From Micrasema longulum (taxonomy: Eukaryota; Arthropoda; Insecta; Trichoptera; Brachycentridae): DNA of 64,000 nucleotides. This document shows positions 11,644 through 22,799 of the stretch, in pieces. Under the pieces are notes generated by a model. It had not been told where the DNA came from and ran no database searches. It saw only the letters and a program-made list of their open reading frames with translations. The stretch's first letter is position 1; each line of letters begins with the position of its first letter. The stretch lies in the NCBI GenBank assembly GCA_022494885.1, contig JAGVSM010001366.1, positions 186,001-250,000 of the forward strand, read 5' to 3'. The position numbers and the translations under genes were made by a program.

Positions 11644-12050
11644 TGGCCCTCAACCGAGGTTTAAAGTTTATCACTGTCTGAACATTTTGTTAATTATCTG
11701 TATTGAAAAAATATTTTCTTCTTACTTAAGATATAATTGAATCACATTACAAATTCGAACACGTTTTAAAACTACCTAAATGCAAAAAGTTGACACTCCG
11801 CGGAACTCCGCGGAACTGACTGTTGAGCGCCTGGCTAATATTGACAAAAACAACGGCGCCTTAAAACAACGCCACTCATTTATTACAAAATAAAGTGCAA
11901 CTCACGCCCTTAGATGCTTATTCTATAAGATTTAATGCACATAATACAGTTTAATTGGACTGATTTTCTTACTTAAATACAAAATGACAGCGGGTTTGGC
12001 GCAAAAAATTGTCTTTTTCGAGAACTTCAAGCCCTGGTTGAGGGTCAAAA
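11644..12050. mobile_element. Possible TIR MITE, ~400 bp
   Basis: The left arm 'ttggccctcaaccgaggttt' and the inverted right arm 'ttgaccctcaaccagggctt' match imperfectly over about 20 bp. The interior is non-coding and holds a short tandem duplication, ctccgcggaa repeated, at about 11795-11818. No target duplication was established. Confidence 0.45.
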
Positions 12051-12329
12051 GTAGTATCAAATATATTTTTTGATATTATTTGCATTCCGAGTTATCCAAA
12101 AGGCATCTTTTTAGACCGCTTTTATTGCGAAATTCGAAAAAAAAATATCGGCCCACTGAATTTACTTATTATTCTTTCAATAATATTTATCTGAATAATT
12201 AAAATAGAGGGTCTCGTTCACAGGTCTCATTTGTTATGATCTTGATGCAATTTTATGAAAGGTATTCTTATATCGTCATCAAGAGTATTGCTCTTAGGAG
12301 CAATATTAAAATTAATTACCATGTTCTTG

Positions 12330-12760
12330 AGCTCGTTTTCTTCTTCGATGGCGCTTCAGCCCAAATCGAGCTTTGGCCTCCTTTAACTGTTGCCTTCAAC
12401 TCCGCCTGTTCTCAGTAGCCATTTTCAAATTTGCAGCTTGTAGAAGCTGTGCAGCATCTTTTTATCATCTACCCACCTGTCTGGGTTTTCCAATCCTTCG
12501 TTTACCCGCTGGATGTCCAGTTATGACTTTCTTAGTTACTCGCGCATCGGGCATTCTTTGTACGTGTCCAGTCCAACTCAACAGGTTTTCCAATCCTCCG
12601 TTTACCCCCCGGATGTCCAGTTATGACTTTCTTAGTTACTTGCGCATCGGGCATTCTTTGTACGTGTCCAGTCCAACTCAACCTGAGCAGTTTTATGTGG
12701 GTCGAGATATTAGGGGCTGAATAATTCAGCATTTTGCCTAATGCGCCACTTTTCTCCAAC
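12330..12760 (-). mobile_element. Non-LTR retrotransposon tail with internal tandem duplication
   Basis: The minus strand encodes LRLSWTGHVQRMPDAQVTKK, then GHPGGKRRIGKP and, after breaks, WVDDKKM and a C-terminal KEAK-R-GL-like end with an A/G-rich tail. The GHV.RM plus PGGKR..G+P...W pattern is the C terminus of an arthropod non-LTR polyprotein. A block of about 104 bp (roughly 12484-12587 and 12588-12691) is tandemly duplicated, so VTKK...GHPGGKR..G.P occurs twice, in different frames. The element is dead and 5'-truncated near 12760. Confidence 0.7.
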
Positions 12761-12951
12761 TTTTACGAGACCACAAGTTCGGCGGAGAACTGTTTTAAAA
12801 AAAAATATATATCCAGTTCTATAATTCGCCAATTTACATTCCAAAACACAAACATCAAATTATTAAGACCATACTGGCAAACATTGAACGCTGGACACAA
12901 AATATGTTAGTATGGCAGTATTCAAGTCGCACTGTGTCAACGTTGTATTTT

Positions 12952-13330
12952 AGTCAAAATAGGGAAATATCTCATCTTACAAATACCGATAAAAATATAT
13001 GAAATTAATTAAGAATAATTAATTGTATTTTCAAAATCAATATGTGTATTGTGGAGAAATGTTTTCATGTATAAATTTTCAAAAAATACGTCACTAGAAA
13101 AACGTGACATGTTTGGACTTGATAGTTGTGACGCGACGTCAAGATATCTGACAATGTTCTTAGCAAATTTGAATGGCCAAAAACAAATAAACACGAATCG
13201 TGACGTATTAGGGGCGTGGCCAATGGCCGTGTCAGTTTTTGCGGGAATTCAAAATTTCAAATTATTTTTTATCCTGGTAATAAGTAGCAAAAAATGTTTT
13301 TTTTACTGGAGAGTATTTCATAGACCTTGA
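12952..13330. mobile_element. MITE family B copy
   Basis: It shares long internal stretches with the copies at 20988-21389 and 34266-34560. These include 'aatagggaaatatc' at the left end, 'cactagaaaaacgtgacatg' and 'ttaggggcgtggccaatg'. The right terminal repeat is not clear here; a diverged piece continues to about 13450. There is no coding capacity. Confidence 0.65.
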
Positions 13331-13566
13331 TAACTTGAAACATAAAATTTGACGCTGTTCTATTTAAATTTAAACGGTCAAAAACAAAGTTTAAAATTTA
13401 ACCGAATCGTGACGCATTAGGCGTGGCCAATGCAATGGACCGTTTTAGAAAAATACTTTGTATGCTACTCATAAGTACAAAAGATCCTTACAAACAGTGG
13501 TAAAACTTACTCTAACATGTCCTGCGCACTTTTTTATTTGTTATTATAACATCTGCTTTATTTTAG

Positions 13567-13612
13567 TGTTCTGATAACAACTGGAGTTCGGATAAACGGA
13601 GTTTTACTGTAA
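13567..13612 (-). mobile_element. Pogo/Tigger-like terminal inverted repeat, single end
   Basis: The minus strand begins TACAGTAAAACTCCGTTTAT and continues CCGAACTCCAGTTG. This closely resembles the termini of pogo/Tigger DNA transposons inserted at TA. No second terminus or transposase was found nearby, so this is a solitary end or a remnant. Confidence 0.5.
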
Positions 13613-13670
13613 TTATTTATTTTCTAATATATACATATTACATCAACATACATATACCCCTGTTTGCAAC

Positions 13671-13790
13671 CGATGGTACATAGGACACTGAATTGGTACA
13701 CTAAATGCAGCGTGTATCATCATCTGGTAAATTAAGGTAAGGTGATCATCCTTACGCTCCATACGCTTCAACGTCCAGTTCTAGAACATA
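13671..13790 (-). mobile_element. SINE family 1, tail fragment
   Basis: Read on the minus strand it carries the family-1 body words 'gaagcgtatggagcgtaagg', 'tgatcaccttacctt' and 'gtgtaccaattcagtg'. The tRNA-like head is missing. Confidence 0.6.
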
Positions 13791-14004
13791 AAATATGGCA
13801 TTGTAGGGATCGAATAGCCCACCATCCACTCGCAGCTCTAATAGTCCTGGGGAACTGTCTGCCAGCTGCGCACCAAGGAAAGTTGGCAAAAATATTTCCA
13901 AGGAAAACGAACTCTATGCAGATAAATGAGGGTGGTCAAGGATGTACGGATAGAGGCTAACACTCCTCAGGATACCTTTCAATGCGTCTGTTGTGTTTTT
14001 CGCG

Positions 14005-14248
14005 TCCGCATCGTAGTATAATGGTCAGCATGTTTGCCTACCATGCAGGAGGTCTCGGGCTCGATTCCTGACACGGTTGCCATGAAATATTTTAAAAAGT
14101 TATTTAACACTAGAATATTTTATAATCCCCGAACTAGCATCTGAAGCGTAAGACTGATCATCTTACATTCACGTAACATTTTTTTTAACATGATACACTA
14201 TGATTGGTGTATCGATGCAGTGCTCTATGCACCAATAAAAAAAAAAAA
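14005..14248 (+). mobile_element. SINE family 1, tRNA-Gly-like head, near full length
   Basis: The head has an A box in 'tagtataatggtcagcatg', an anticodon-like loop ctaccat (ACC, Gly-type) and a B box in 'ggctcgattcct'. The body follows with 'gaagcgtaagactgatcatc' and 'ttggtgtatcgatgcagtgc', and the copy ends in an A-rich tail. The acceptor stem is not paired, so this is a SINE rather than a working tRNA gene. Other copies: 22917-23150, 31275-31478 (head deleted), 13671-13790, and fragments near 20440 and 62205. Confidence 0.75.
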
Positions 14249-14371
14249 GGGCCAAATTAACGAATAATTAAAACAAAAATTGAAAACAAAGAATTATGGA
14301 TACACAAATAGTTATAAAAGATTTATTATACTTGCACAGAACAGTAAGCAATAAAAATATTTTAATAAATT

Positions 14372-14556
14372 GAATCGGGTTGTGGGCCTGTGGCTAGTGT
14401 CTCGGACTCATGAACCAAAGGTCTGTGGTTCGAATTCCACTCTACCCCAACTTGATTCCCATTTTCTAATAGTGAGTTATTTACAGCTCGTTGAAAAATA
14501 CCCTCAAAATGAAATATTTGGGTAAATCATAAGAACGCAAATATTTCTTTTATCAA
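14372..14556 (+). mobile_element. SINE family 2, tRNA-Met-like head
   Basis: The head reads 'gggttgtgggcctgtggcta', then an actcatgaa loop with a CAT anticodon-like centre. The B box is 'gtggttcgaattccac'. The body word 'atagtgagttatttacagct' and an end near 'aagaacgcaaatattt' recur in the other copies at 32778-32947 (minus), 40061-40262, 47891-47975 (minus) and 48882-49063. Confidence 0.75.
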
Positions 14557-14631
14557 AAAAATAAAAAAAAATAAAACGAATACATATAAACTAAATAGGC
14601 ATGAGATGTTTACTTTTTAAATAAATATTTC

Positions 14632-14712
14632 ATATCGCCTTCCAAGGAATCGAACCTGGGTCTTTAATTGTGGTAAGTGAACGCGCCAACCACTACACTA
14701 CGAGGCGCACAA
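14632..14712 (-). mobile_element. tRNA-like SINE head (family 3)
   Basis: The minus strand shows an A box in 'tagtgtagtggttggcgcg' and a B box in 'ccaggttcgattccttgg'. The acceptor strands pair only through a short AGGC/GCCT core and the anticodon stem does not close. It is read as a tRNA-derived SINE or decayed tRNA copy, not a functional tRNA. Confidence 0.5.
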
Positions 14713-14729
14713 ATGAATCGATTTACTTA

Positions 14730-14850
14730 TTAAGGATTTTTACATGAGAGCAGCCATAGAGTCAAATACACAAGTCCAGGGTTCTGGTTCTATTTTTCAC
14801 ACCGAACTGTATTCTTCATTTTCCTGGACACAGATATAATTTGTTGTACA
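14730..14850 (+). repeat. Short dispersed repeat shared with 45645-45780
   Basis: The words 'gagcagccatagagt', 'ttctggttctattt' and a cttcatt-type stretch recur in the same order at 45645-45780. The origin is unknown; it may be the body of a SINE. Confidence 0.5.
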
Positions 14851-14990
14851 AAACATTTATTTTAACAACTGGTACTCGTAATTCGTTAACCAATACATAC
14901 TGTATGCATTAATAATTTAACGAAATTGTTTGACATTAATTTGGACTTTTTATGATGACGTAGCGTTTAAAGCAAATAATTACGGAAAGC

Positions 14991-15000
14991 TATAAATATA
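14991..15000 (+). promoter_or_regulatory. Candidate TATA box for the gene at 15103
   Basis: TATAAATATA lies about 100 bp upstream of the first ATG of the candidate gene. That leaves room for a start of transcription near 15020-15030 and a short 5' UTR. In AT-rich DNA such a match can arise by chance. Confidence 0.35.
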
Positions 15001-15102
15001 TCTTCTAGCAATATTGTATTTTGTTTGGTGCGGACCGTCACACCGACAATTTGATAAGTGATTTGCATATACACATTTTGTGTTGTTTTGATTTCATCCA
15101 AG

Positions 15103-15512
15103 ATGGATTTAGTAACAAGTGAGGCTCATCAAAAACCGCGTTGTCCTAATAATGGTTTAAAATATGAGGATGTTATAATCCGATCGGGTCCACTGAGAAA
15201 AAATGACAAGAAAATTCGATTGAAGAACGTGGATTCCATGGTGTACGAGGTGGATTCCTTAAATGCTCAATTCAGCTTTACGGTAAGACTAATTTTTTAT
15301 TAACTATTCATTTGTACTTCTTCTGTATCTTATCCATATTCTGTGGATGCCTTCAGAGATAAATCAAGCGCACCTACTTTATCAAGTTTTCTGGTCCTGG
15401 ACGTCAGCTGCAGACAGTTCGTCAGCAGCTCATGTATGAAATACGAAAATTTAATCCAACGCAAAGCCAGTTGCATCAAAAAAATAATAATTTAAAATCG
15501 TCAGTACATTAA
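15103..15512 (+). CDS. Candidate small two-exon gene, unknown product
   Basis: Exon 1 (15103-15282) opens at an ATG in good context (caagATGG). It encodes 60 residues beginning MDLVTSEAHQKPRC, with a basic stretch around residues 30-42 (GPLRKNDKKIRLKN). It ends at a strong donor, ACG|GTAAGA. Downstream, the frame starting at 15369 reads RTYFIKFSGPGRQLQTVRQQ and on to a stop at 15510-15512, 47 residues. Joining the two in phase needs a weak acceptor after 'atcaag' at 15368. The better acceptor at 15356 would lead directly to a stop, and the one at 15358 gives a different, shorter frame. AATAAA follows at 15602-15607. I do not recognise the product. TATA box, Kozak context, donor and poly(A) signal support a real compact gene or recent pseudogene. 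The exact splice site and even coding status are uncertain. Confidence 0.4.
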
Positions 15513-15601
15513 TTTATTATTTTGCAATTTTTGTACTTAAAATAATAATGTTTCGAGGGATCCATTTGAAATAATTTTGAATTTGCCTTAAAAACATATA
15601 A

Positions 15602-15607
15602 AATAAA
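15602..15607 (+). terminator. Candidate poly(A) signal AATAAA
   Basis: AATAAA lies about 90 bp after the stop codon of the candidate gene at 15103-15512. This spacing is compatible with mRNA 3' end formation. Confidence 0.35.
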
Positions 15608-15874
15608 ATTTTACCATGAAACACTAAAAATAAAAACACATTTTCACGTATTTGGCCAGATCCAGTCTTTAATCTGTGCGTAACCTACATTCGCACTTCA
15701 AATAAATTAAAAATATGCATTTCCATAAAACAAAGTATAAACATAATTATAATACCTGTTTTTTTTTAACGATGATTGAAGTCATTTAAAATAAGAATTT
15801 GAAAAAAATAGCACAAAATTTAAATGATTTTAAATGCATGTAGGTATTTCTTTTTAAAAACAGAAATTAGAGTA

Positions 15875-16145
15875 ACAAATTACAACAGGGATGAAGAATA
15901 GTTTTAATAAGGGAATATGGATGTCTAGGCATTCATAGGGCTTATGACCTGTTATTGGCTGGTTTAAGTGGCCACTTTACACACTGTGTAACATTCACCA
16001 TTTTGCCTATGTTTGAACATACATATTTCTTGAATTCTTCCATTCGTTGATTTTAATGAAATTAAAAAGCTGAAACCTTTATTGTTGTGAAGAAAATAAT
16101 CTGACTGAATTATTTCACATAATAGGCAACGCCGGAAAACAATAA
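15875..16145 (-). repeat. Dispersed ~390-bp repeat, minus copy
   Basis: In minus order the unit words are 'aattacaacagggatgaaga', 'tctaggcattcatagggctt', 'ctggtttaagtggccacttt', 'acacactgtgtaacattcac', 'aaagctgaaacctttattg' and a degenerate 'aataggcaacgccgg'. Confidence 0.8.
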
Positions 16146-17159
16146 AAAATAAAAAATTAGAGTTTTTTTTTCACAACTTTCTTGTTTAATAGATTATCCA
16201 TGAGTTTTTAAACAAATTCTTCTTTCAATATTTTATTTTTATATGAATACCAACGAATCTAAGCGTAATCTAAATCTATAAAGGCGTAATCTGCCAGTCA
16301 AAAAGTAATTATGTTCCTATCAGAAAAAACTTTTAAGTTTATTTTTTATCAAACATACATTTAAAACAATTGTATTTATGTACTGTTTATTTAATTTAAT
16401 TTTTTAACTGCGTGATTTCGAAGAAAAGTGTTTTTTTAAATAGCTAAATCGTATGATTCCCTTTATTTTTGTCAGACTACATACAGCCTTAACATAAAAA
16501 TAGTCCAATCCCCTTCAACCGAACGTCGTGTTCATTTTTAGTTGTTTTTGAAGCATTAAAGTGAGGTGTCTAGTAACTCAAATATTTGACTTATGAACTC
16601 AAGATTCTTCTGACTCTTTATGAACTCAAATATTTGTCATAAGAGATAATAAATATTTTTTGAATTATTATTGCGTTTTCCTTAGAATATAGAAAATGTG
16701 CTGCTTGAAAACGGAAAATTAAATACAAGTTTACGCAGGTTTCAAATGCAACAATTATTTAAATTTGAAGTGTTTTAAACTTAACATTTTGTGGTACAAC
16801 TGGCTCATATAAAGGTACAGTTGTTAGTTTATTTTATAGGCTTAGCACTTTAACAACATTAAAATGCTTATTTAAACTTTTGTACAATGTATTTTGCTCG
16901 TGCATTTAGAAAAAAAGAGCTAGAGTTGAGAAATAAAACATTTCCGGTCAAAAATAATATACAAGAGCGAATGGGCTGAAAACGAATGCGGGAAGAGGGT
17001 TGTAGGGAAGCAGTAAATGGATGACAGAAAAGAGTTCTCCTGCGAGTTCCCTCTAGTCGTTCATGTACCACCAATTTATCCATGTTAACATAGAGTTAGT
17101 GATACGTTTTTACTATTTTTTGGTAATAATATACAATTTTTGTAAATGAAATAAAAATT
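16146..17159. other. AT-rich DNA without recognised gene
   Basis: Mostly low-complexity AT-rich sequence. A 71-codon minus frame at 16868-17083 has no recognised domain. It lies just downstream of the retroelement relic at 17160-17560 and could be its decayed 3' region. Confidence 0.4.
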
Positions 17160-17560
17160 AAAATCTCTCCGTCTCGTAACGCGGCCGAAGTACCCGAGAA
17201 CATGGATTTGCACAGTGGAAGAAAGACGCTGTTTGATATCTATTCGCGAATTTTAGAAACATTGGTCCTATGGGCTGTTTATGGTATCCGCAACATTCTC
17301 CGCCAGCATCACATTTTTTCTTCGTTCTCTTTCTCTTGAGGTCCATGTTTCTGCGGCGTATAAAAATATGGAAAAAACATAAGGTTTTGATCATTTTTAT
17401 TTATCTAGACGTAGTGATAATCTATTGTTGCCAAACTTTTTCCAACTCTTCCATCGCAGCTAATTTCTCTTCTCAATTTCAGCATCGCATCCTCCCCTGT
17501 TTACAATCATTGAGTCCCGATAAATATTATATATATCAATGATCTTGCAATTTCCTATCT
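17160..17560 (-). mobile_element. Non-LTR retrotransposon relic, WRRMLRI family
   Basis: The minus strand, across several frames, reads GGCDAEIEKRISCDGRVGKS, a K-KHGPQEKENEEKM stretch and CWRRMLRIPXTAHRTNVSKI. The trio EI.+RI, YGCE.WTLKK (decayed here) and CWRRMLRI...AHRTN marks the region after the reverse transcriptase domain of another insect non-LTR lineage. Stops and frame shifts show it is inactive. It differs from the WFGHVERM copies and from the RTE copy at 21690-22565. Confidence 0.6.
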
Positions 17561-19237
17561 GAGTTATTTTCGGTCTATTTTCTTTTCTCCGGCCAATAAT
17601 ATTTTTTTGCTTTTTTTTTCGATCAAGATCTATTCTTAAAAAACAATTTAAAAAAAATTTAGTCGCATATTTTAGCTATATTATTAAGTCACTCATTGTT
17701 ACTTTTTAGTTTTATAGATAGTTGTAAGTGGTTCCATCTTTGTTACTTTTAAAAAATTTAGTTGTTGGATGGCAAAAATGCTACTAAATATACTTATTTT
17801 GTCAGAGAATAGAGTTAGACATATTATTTTATTACACAAGATGAAAAAATCCACTATGCGGGTGGCGAGTCTTTTACTAATGGACCTATTAACTTTGTGA
17901 GATGTGTAACATTATAATTAACTAAATGTCTAGCAAACATAACTCTTATAGAAATTTTAAATCTTGTTAAGGATGATTTGCAAATTAGTCAGGTCAGAAA
18001 AATAGCTCTACGCTGGCACATAAAAACAATGTTTAATGTTCTTGTTCCTTTTTATCGGACTAAACATTTTAAGAAGATTGTTAAAAACACTGAATATTTT
18101 TAATTTTACCCAAAAACCTTGGCTTTGGCCAAAATGATACATACCTACATAAAAAACCATTCTCATAAAATGTAAAGCAAAGAATTATTGATGAAGCAAT
18201 GTACTCAAACCCAGGGTTTCCTAATAAGAAAATTAACTAAAAATAAATGTTTCATGTGCATGCTAGCTTAATTTAATAGAGGAAAACATATTGTTTTACC
18301 TTTCTTAGCTGTCAAATTACCAATTACAACCCACTGAGTTAGATGGAATTTGTTTTATTTATTCAATAAATCCTTATACAATTACTTTAATAGTGAGTAG
18401 ACATATATTTAACGTTCAAATCTTTGGAGACACGAATTAGATTCAACCGTTTTGTCCCTATAATCTTCCGCGTATTTAAATTGATTTTTTAATTTTACCG
18501 ACTGGTCCAAGAAAATATTTAAATTACCACCGGTATTTGCCTAGTAAGTAAAATAGTACTAAAGAATCTCAACCATGTTAATAACAAGTATCAGCTCGTT
18601 TACTTTACAGGTATAAACATTTGGAAGAATTTACTACAATACAAATGATTCATTGTGCAGAGACAATTTTACTATATAGCAAAACGTAAATATATATATG
18701 TTTATCTTAGATATACATTAAAAAATAAATAAAAAATATTTAAAAAATAATAAAAGTTAACAAACGATAATGAAAGAAAAAATAATAATTTTCACTGGAA
18801 AGAAATAAAACTAAAACTATTATCATATATGTCTTTTTGGCGGCCTCAGCATTCGTACTCACTGCTTGAACAGACGTGAGTGTATCCACTCTGCAGAGGC
18901 TGGGAAAAGCCTATCGTTGGAAGCTTTTAAGCGTTGCCATAGAATCCTGGCTCTTTGGTGAATAAGGGCAGTTAAGGAGTTTACCCGTACAGCCGTAGCA
19001 TTCTACGTATTATAATTACAATACTTCCGGTGACTCATTTGAGCTGAAACTTTTATCGATAAAGGTAATAATTCCTCCGAACTCTTTTATGTAGTTACCA
19101 AATCCTAAAAAACGTTACAATAAATTTTACACAGTGTGTTAAGTGATGACTTACTAGTGCTTCAAATATGAATAAAATAAATATTTGCAATAATTTTGTG
19201 ATTTTCCATATGCAATAGTATTGATTTTATATTCTCA
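17561..19237. other. AT-rich DNA without recognised gene
   Basis: No coding pattern was recognised. A GC-richer stretch at 18836-19040 (starting near 'cggcctcagcattcgtactc') stands out in composition, but neither coding potential nor a repeat partner was seen in this window. Confidence 0.4.
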
Positions 19238-19325
19238 AAAATGTTATACATGACCAAACCATTTCAGAGACCCTTTCTTAATCTTATTAATTATACATGA
19301 CTCAGATTTAGACTATCGCCTGATT
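19238..19325 (-). mobile_element. WFGHVERM-family retrotransposon sliver
   Basis: The minus strand encodes SCIINKIKKGSLKWFGHV before a stop, an almost exact match to the homologous stretch at 9090-9150. Only about 85 bp is left. Confidence 0.6.
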
Positions 19326-20987
19326 TTTTTTTAATTATAAAAATAACCGTAATAGAATGCAATTAAAATACGTTTTTTTTATGTATGTTAAGAACTTTAT
19401 ATTATATTCAAGTAATTGAAAATATTTACGAATAAATTTTCGGCATAATATATACAATACATGCACCGAATTAAAGATATAATATCATAAGGATTTGAAA
19501 TAAGATATAAATAAATATATATAAACACATTATAATTTTGACTTTTGTTTCTATAATTTCTATTTGTAGACTAAGAAAGCATTTTATTAGTAACTATGTG
19601 TAATTTTGCTTGAATTAAAGAAAATTAAAAATATTTTAATTTTTTATTTATCCTGTTTTATTTAATATTTTATTTTATTTGATTTAAAACTATAAGCAGT
19701 TTTTTATTGTTATAATCAGAACATTAAAAAAAATCAAGGAAAACATGCAGATCTTTCTTACAAAGGATCATAAGTTTCATGATTTTATCTTGAATTACAT
19801 TGGTATTAAACGTAAAGCGATCCAGTCTGCAAAGAGACTATAAAGCAGATGTCTTTTACAACATCAAGTCTCTAGCATAATGGTCTTCACAAAAGTATTT
19901 GATCACTATGGTCTGTCCAACAATGGAAATTTTCCGAGAGGATAGTTTCAAATGATTGCTGCGCAAATGTTTGGCGAAGGGATTTCAGGGTCTGCCATTT
20001 TATATTCTCTGTCCGAAACTCGAAGCTTACAGCCTTGTAGTAGGCCAATTACCGCATGTCAGAAGATTCTAAATAAGTGGGGCGCAAAATCGAATGTTGG
20101 AAATAATCTCATGATTGTATCAAAAAACATTAAATTAGATCAGATTCCTAATGTACTTAATTTGATACCGAATGACTTTAAAATGATTTATCTATGAATT
20201 GAAATGAGGTTTTTGTTGCAAATTGGATAAGGAAGAGAACATTTTGGTTATGATAAAAGTTTTCAGTTAATCGTTTTTCTCATTCGATTTTTTTTATTGC
20301 GGTTATAATGCGATAATTTTTCGACATCTTAAGCTCAAAGTTTTTTTTAATTTAAAATAATGTTGGGCATTCAGTATTATGTGAAATACAGGCATGAAAT
20401 ATATGTTTATAAGGTGGCTTACACCGCCATATTTCATTTTTCTTGGACTGGTAGCTAACGGGCAAGACTGATCACCTTGCCTTTAAAAAATAAATCGAGA
20501 TACGTTGCATTTACTTTACCAATGCAGAGAAAAGTTTATTTTTTCGTTTTGAATTACGAATTATAGCTTAAAAACGATTATATATATGTTTTCCATAACC
20601 ATGCGTATTTTTTTTAAAGTTGTAAAAATTTACACCGCCAGGTACTTGTTATACAAAAAGTTGTTATTTTTACAATACGATATATTTTTTAAAATTGACA
20701 AAAAAAATCAACATAAACAACAAAAATATTGCAAAAAAAGCTTACTTGCCATTGTAACATAATATTAAAGTTTGTAAAAACAAAACCAAACGTGAGACAG
20801 CTCAACGCAAAACTGATTCTCCGGAGTATTTTTTTGGAACTTATGGCAAAAACTACTAAAAAATGACAAAATATGTTCGGATGGTGATTAGTTACATCAA
20901 ATGCATTTTAATATAAGAGATATAGGAGTTATTTTACATCAGGACAAGTTTGTACCACCGGAGCAAAGGGTTAACTGATTCTTTTAA
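19326..20987. other. AT-rich DNA with a SINE scrap near 20440
   Basis: An 81-codon frame at 19952-20197 has no recognised domain. About 20448-20480 carries the SINE family-1 word 'ggcaagactgatcaccttgc'. The rest is low-complexity AT-rich DNA. Confidence 0.4.
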
Positions 20988-21389
20988 CAATAGGGAAATA
21001 TCACGTTTTTTAAAAAAAACACTTTAAAGTAATAAGGGTCTATGAAATACAATCCAGTAAAAAAAATTTTTTTTTTGCTTCTTTTGCAAAAACGGTCATT
21101 GCATTGGCCACGCCCCTAACGCGTCACGATTCATGTTCCTTTTTAACTTTGTTCCAAACCATTAAAATTTTTATGGAACATCGTCACAAATCTTGACGTC
21201 ACAACTATCAATGCCAAACATGTCGCGTTTTTCTAGTGACATTTTAAAAAATATTTTATTTTTTAATGTTATATACGAAAACATATCTCCACAATATATA
21301 CATTGATTTTAAATATACAATTAATTCTCCTCAATTCATTTAAAATATTTTTTTCGGTATTTGTATAACGTGATATTTACCTATTACAA
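20988..21389. mobile_element. MITE family B, near full length (~400 bp)
   Basis: Terminal inverted repeats: the left is 'caatagggaaatatcacgtt', and the inverted right is 'gtaataggtaaatatcacgt'. The interior shares 'ttggccacgcccctaacg' and 'ctatcaatgccaaacatg' with the copies at 12952 and 34266, here in the opposite orientation. It is non-coding. Confidence 0.75.
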
Positions 21390-21474
21390 TATTGGCATCA
21401 CTATTGAGAACCCCGCAATGAATTTCTAGAGGCATGAAATGAGATAAATAGAATGCATTATCTTTATGGATTAC

Positions 21475-21660
21475 TAGCTTTTAGCGGCTTTGCTCGCATG
21501 GTATTGGGAAGAAATTAGATAGGTAATCAATTAGTTTTGTCGTTTATTAATAAGAATTTTCCCGATGGAATAATATATATATATATTTTTAGATAAAACG
21601 TAGCTTGAGTAGATTTCCGGTTAAAAAAACATGCACTCCTTTAGACTATGGCAACGTAGC
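21475..21660 (-). mobile_element. Helitron-like repeat, 3' terminus
   Basis: On the minus strand the sequence ends 'gcgagcaaagccgctaaaag' followed by CTAGT. The CTAG-type terminus preceded by a GC-rich potential hairpin is typical of Helitron 3' ends. A piece near 21640 ('tttagactatggcaacgtag') is shared with the copy at 10730-11020. Confidence 0.5.
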
Positions 21661-21689
21661 AACGATATTATGTTCACAAATCCTAAATT

Positions 21690-22565
21690 CTACTTTTTCT
21701 TATTTTGCCGCTCCTACCGGAGACTGGCGACCATCGCTCTGAATTCATCACGATCCTGGGCCATTCTAATCAGCGCTGCTGCATCCGGCACACCGAACCA
21801 TTGTCTGAAATTTCTGAGCCATGATGCTCTTTTCTGTCCCATACCCCGCCTGCCCTCCATTTTCCCTTCCATAATAAGTTGAAGAAGGGCATACTTCTCA
21901 CTGCAGAATATGTGACCCAAGTATGAGGCTTTTCTTCTTTTGACAGTGGTCAGTAACTTCCTCTCTTTGTTCATAATGCTTAAAACTGCCTTATTGGAGA
22001 CACAATCAGCCCATGAGAATTTAAGCATTCTTCTGCACCGCCAAAGTTTAAAGGCCTCAATTTTGTTCATCGTTGAAATTTAGAGTCCAACCCTCCACTC
22101 CATACGGCAACACTGGCTATATACTATATACTATATACAAAAACTTTTATTGCTCACTATCTCGGCTGCTAAGGAAATTTTGCATTCTATAGAAAATTAA
22201 CCTTGCAATTTCAAGTCTGGTCTTTATTTCAGAATCAAGATTCCACACATTATTAAGACACCATCCTTAATATTAAAAACGAGCAATCTGTTTTATTCCA
22301 CTACCATCTATAGTGAGATGGATGTTAATGCCTCTCCGTTTGCTGGCCACCATAGTTTTGGTTTTTAAAGCATTCATTTTGAGTCCAAATTCCTTACCTG
22401 CATTTTTTACGTTGTCGACAAGCTGCTGTCGATGATCAGCAGTATCAACTATAGTGGCAGTATCATCAGCGAATCTTCAATTATTGATTACTTTACCATT
22501 TATTTTAATTCCTATGTCAACATCTTGCAAGGACTCTAAATACAAATTCGGAGTATAAGTTAAAA
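21690..22565 (-). mobile_element. RTE-type retrotransposon: reverse transcriptase 3' half, degenerate
   Basis: Read on the minus strand from 22565: LYSEFVF, then after a frame shift ESLQDVDIGIKINGKVINN, a stop, and RFADDTATIVDTADHRQQLV. The FADD box corresponds to the catalytic YADD of reverse transcriptase. NLYSE and GIKI.G..INN.RYADDT are typical of RTE-clade enzymes. After another gap, a 118-codon open frame (21714-22070) gives LWRCRRMLKFSWADCVSNKA, the KYALLQLIMEGK stretch and a conserved end QDRDEFRAMVASLR. The 3' UTR is very short and A-rich. The endonuclease and the first half of the reverse transcriptase are missing, as in 5'-truncated copies. Stops and shifts make it inactive. Confidence 0.8.
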
Positions 22566-22799
22566 AAACATTGGCGAAAATATGCAAATTCTACTACAAA
22601 ACTAAAACGAAAATCAAACTAAACTTATCATAGATAAAACAAGTAAATTATACAAATTTAAAGAATTAATTTCAAATATATTATTTTTGATTTACCCCTT
22701 AACGCCTTCTCATTTTCAAATAATGTTGCTAATTATTAAAAAATTTTTTTTTTCATTGGACTTTTTTCAAATTCAAAATAAAACTTTTACACTTTTTTA

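Noticed and set aside
13480..13560. Search for the second terminus of the pogo/Tigger-like end
   Set aside because: No inverted partner was seen within several kb, so no full element is claimed.
14005..14080. Possible tRNA-Gly gene
   Set aside because: No paired acceptor stem, and the same body sequence follows it in several copies, so it is a SINE.
14632..14712. Possible functional tRNA gene on the minus strand
   Set aside because: A and B boxes are good, but the anticodon stem does not pair and the acceptor stem is mostly mismatched. Better explained as a SINE head or tRNA pseudogene.
15357..15438. Use of the better AG acceptors at 15356 or 15358 for exon 2
   Set aside because: 15356 gives AGA then TAA at once in phase 0. 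15358 gives a frame that stops at 15438 and lacks the protein-like character of the frame beginning at 15369. Kept as an uncertainty.
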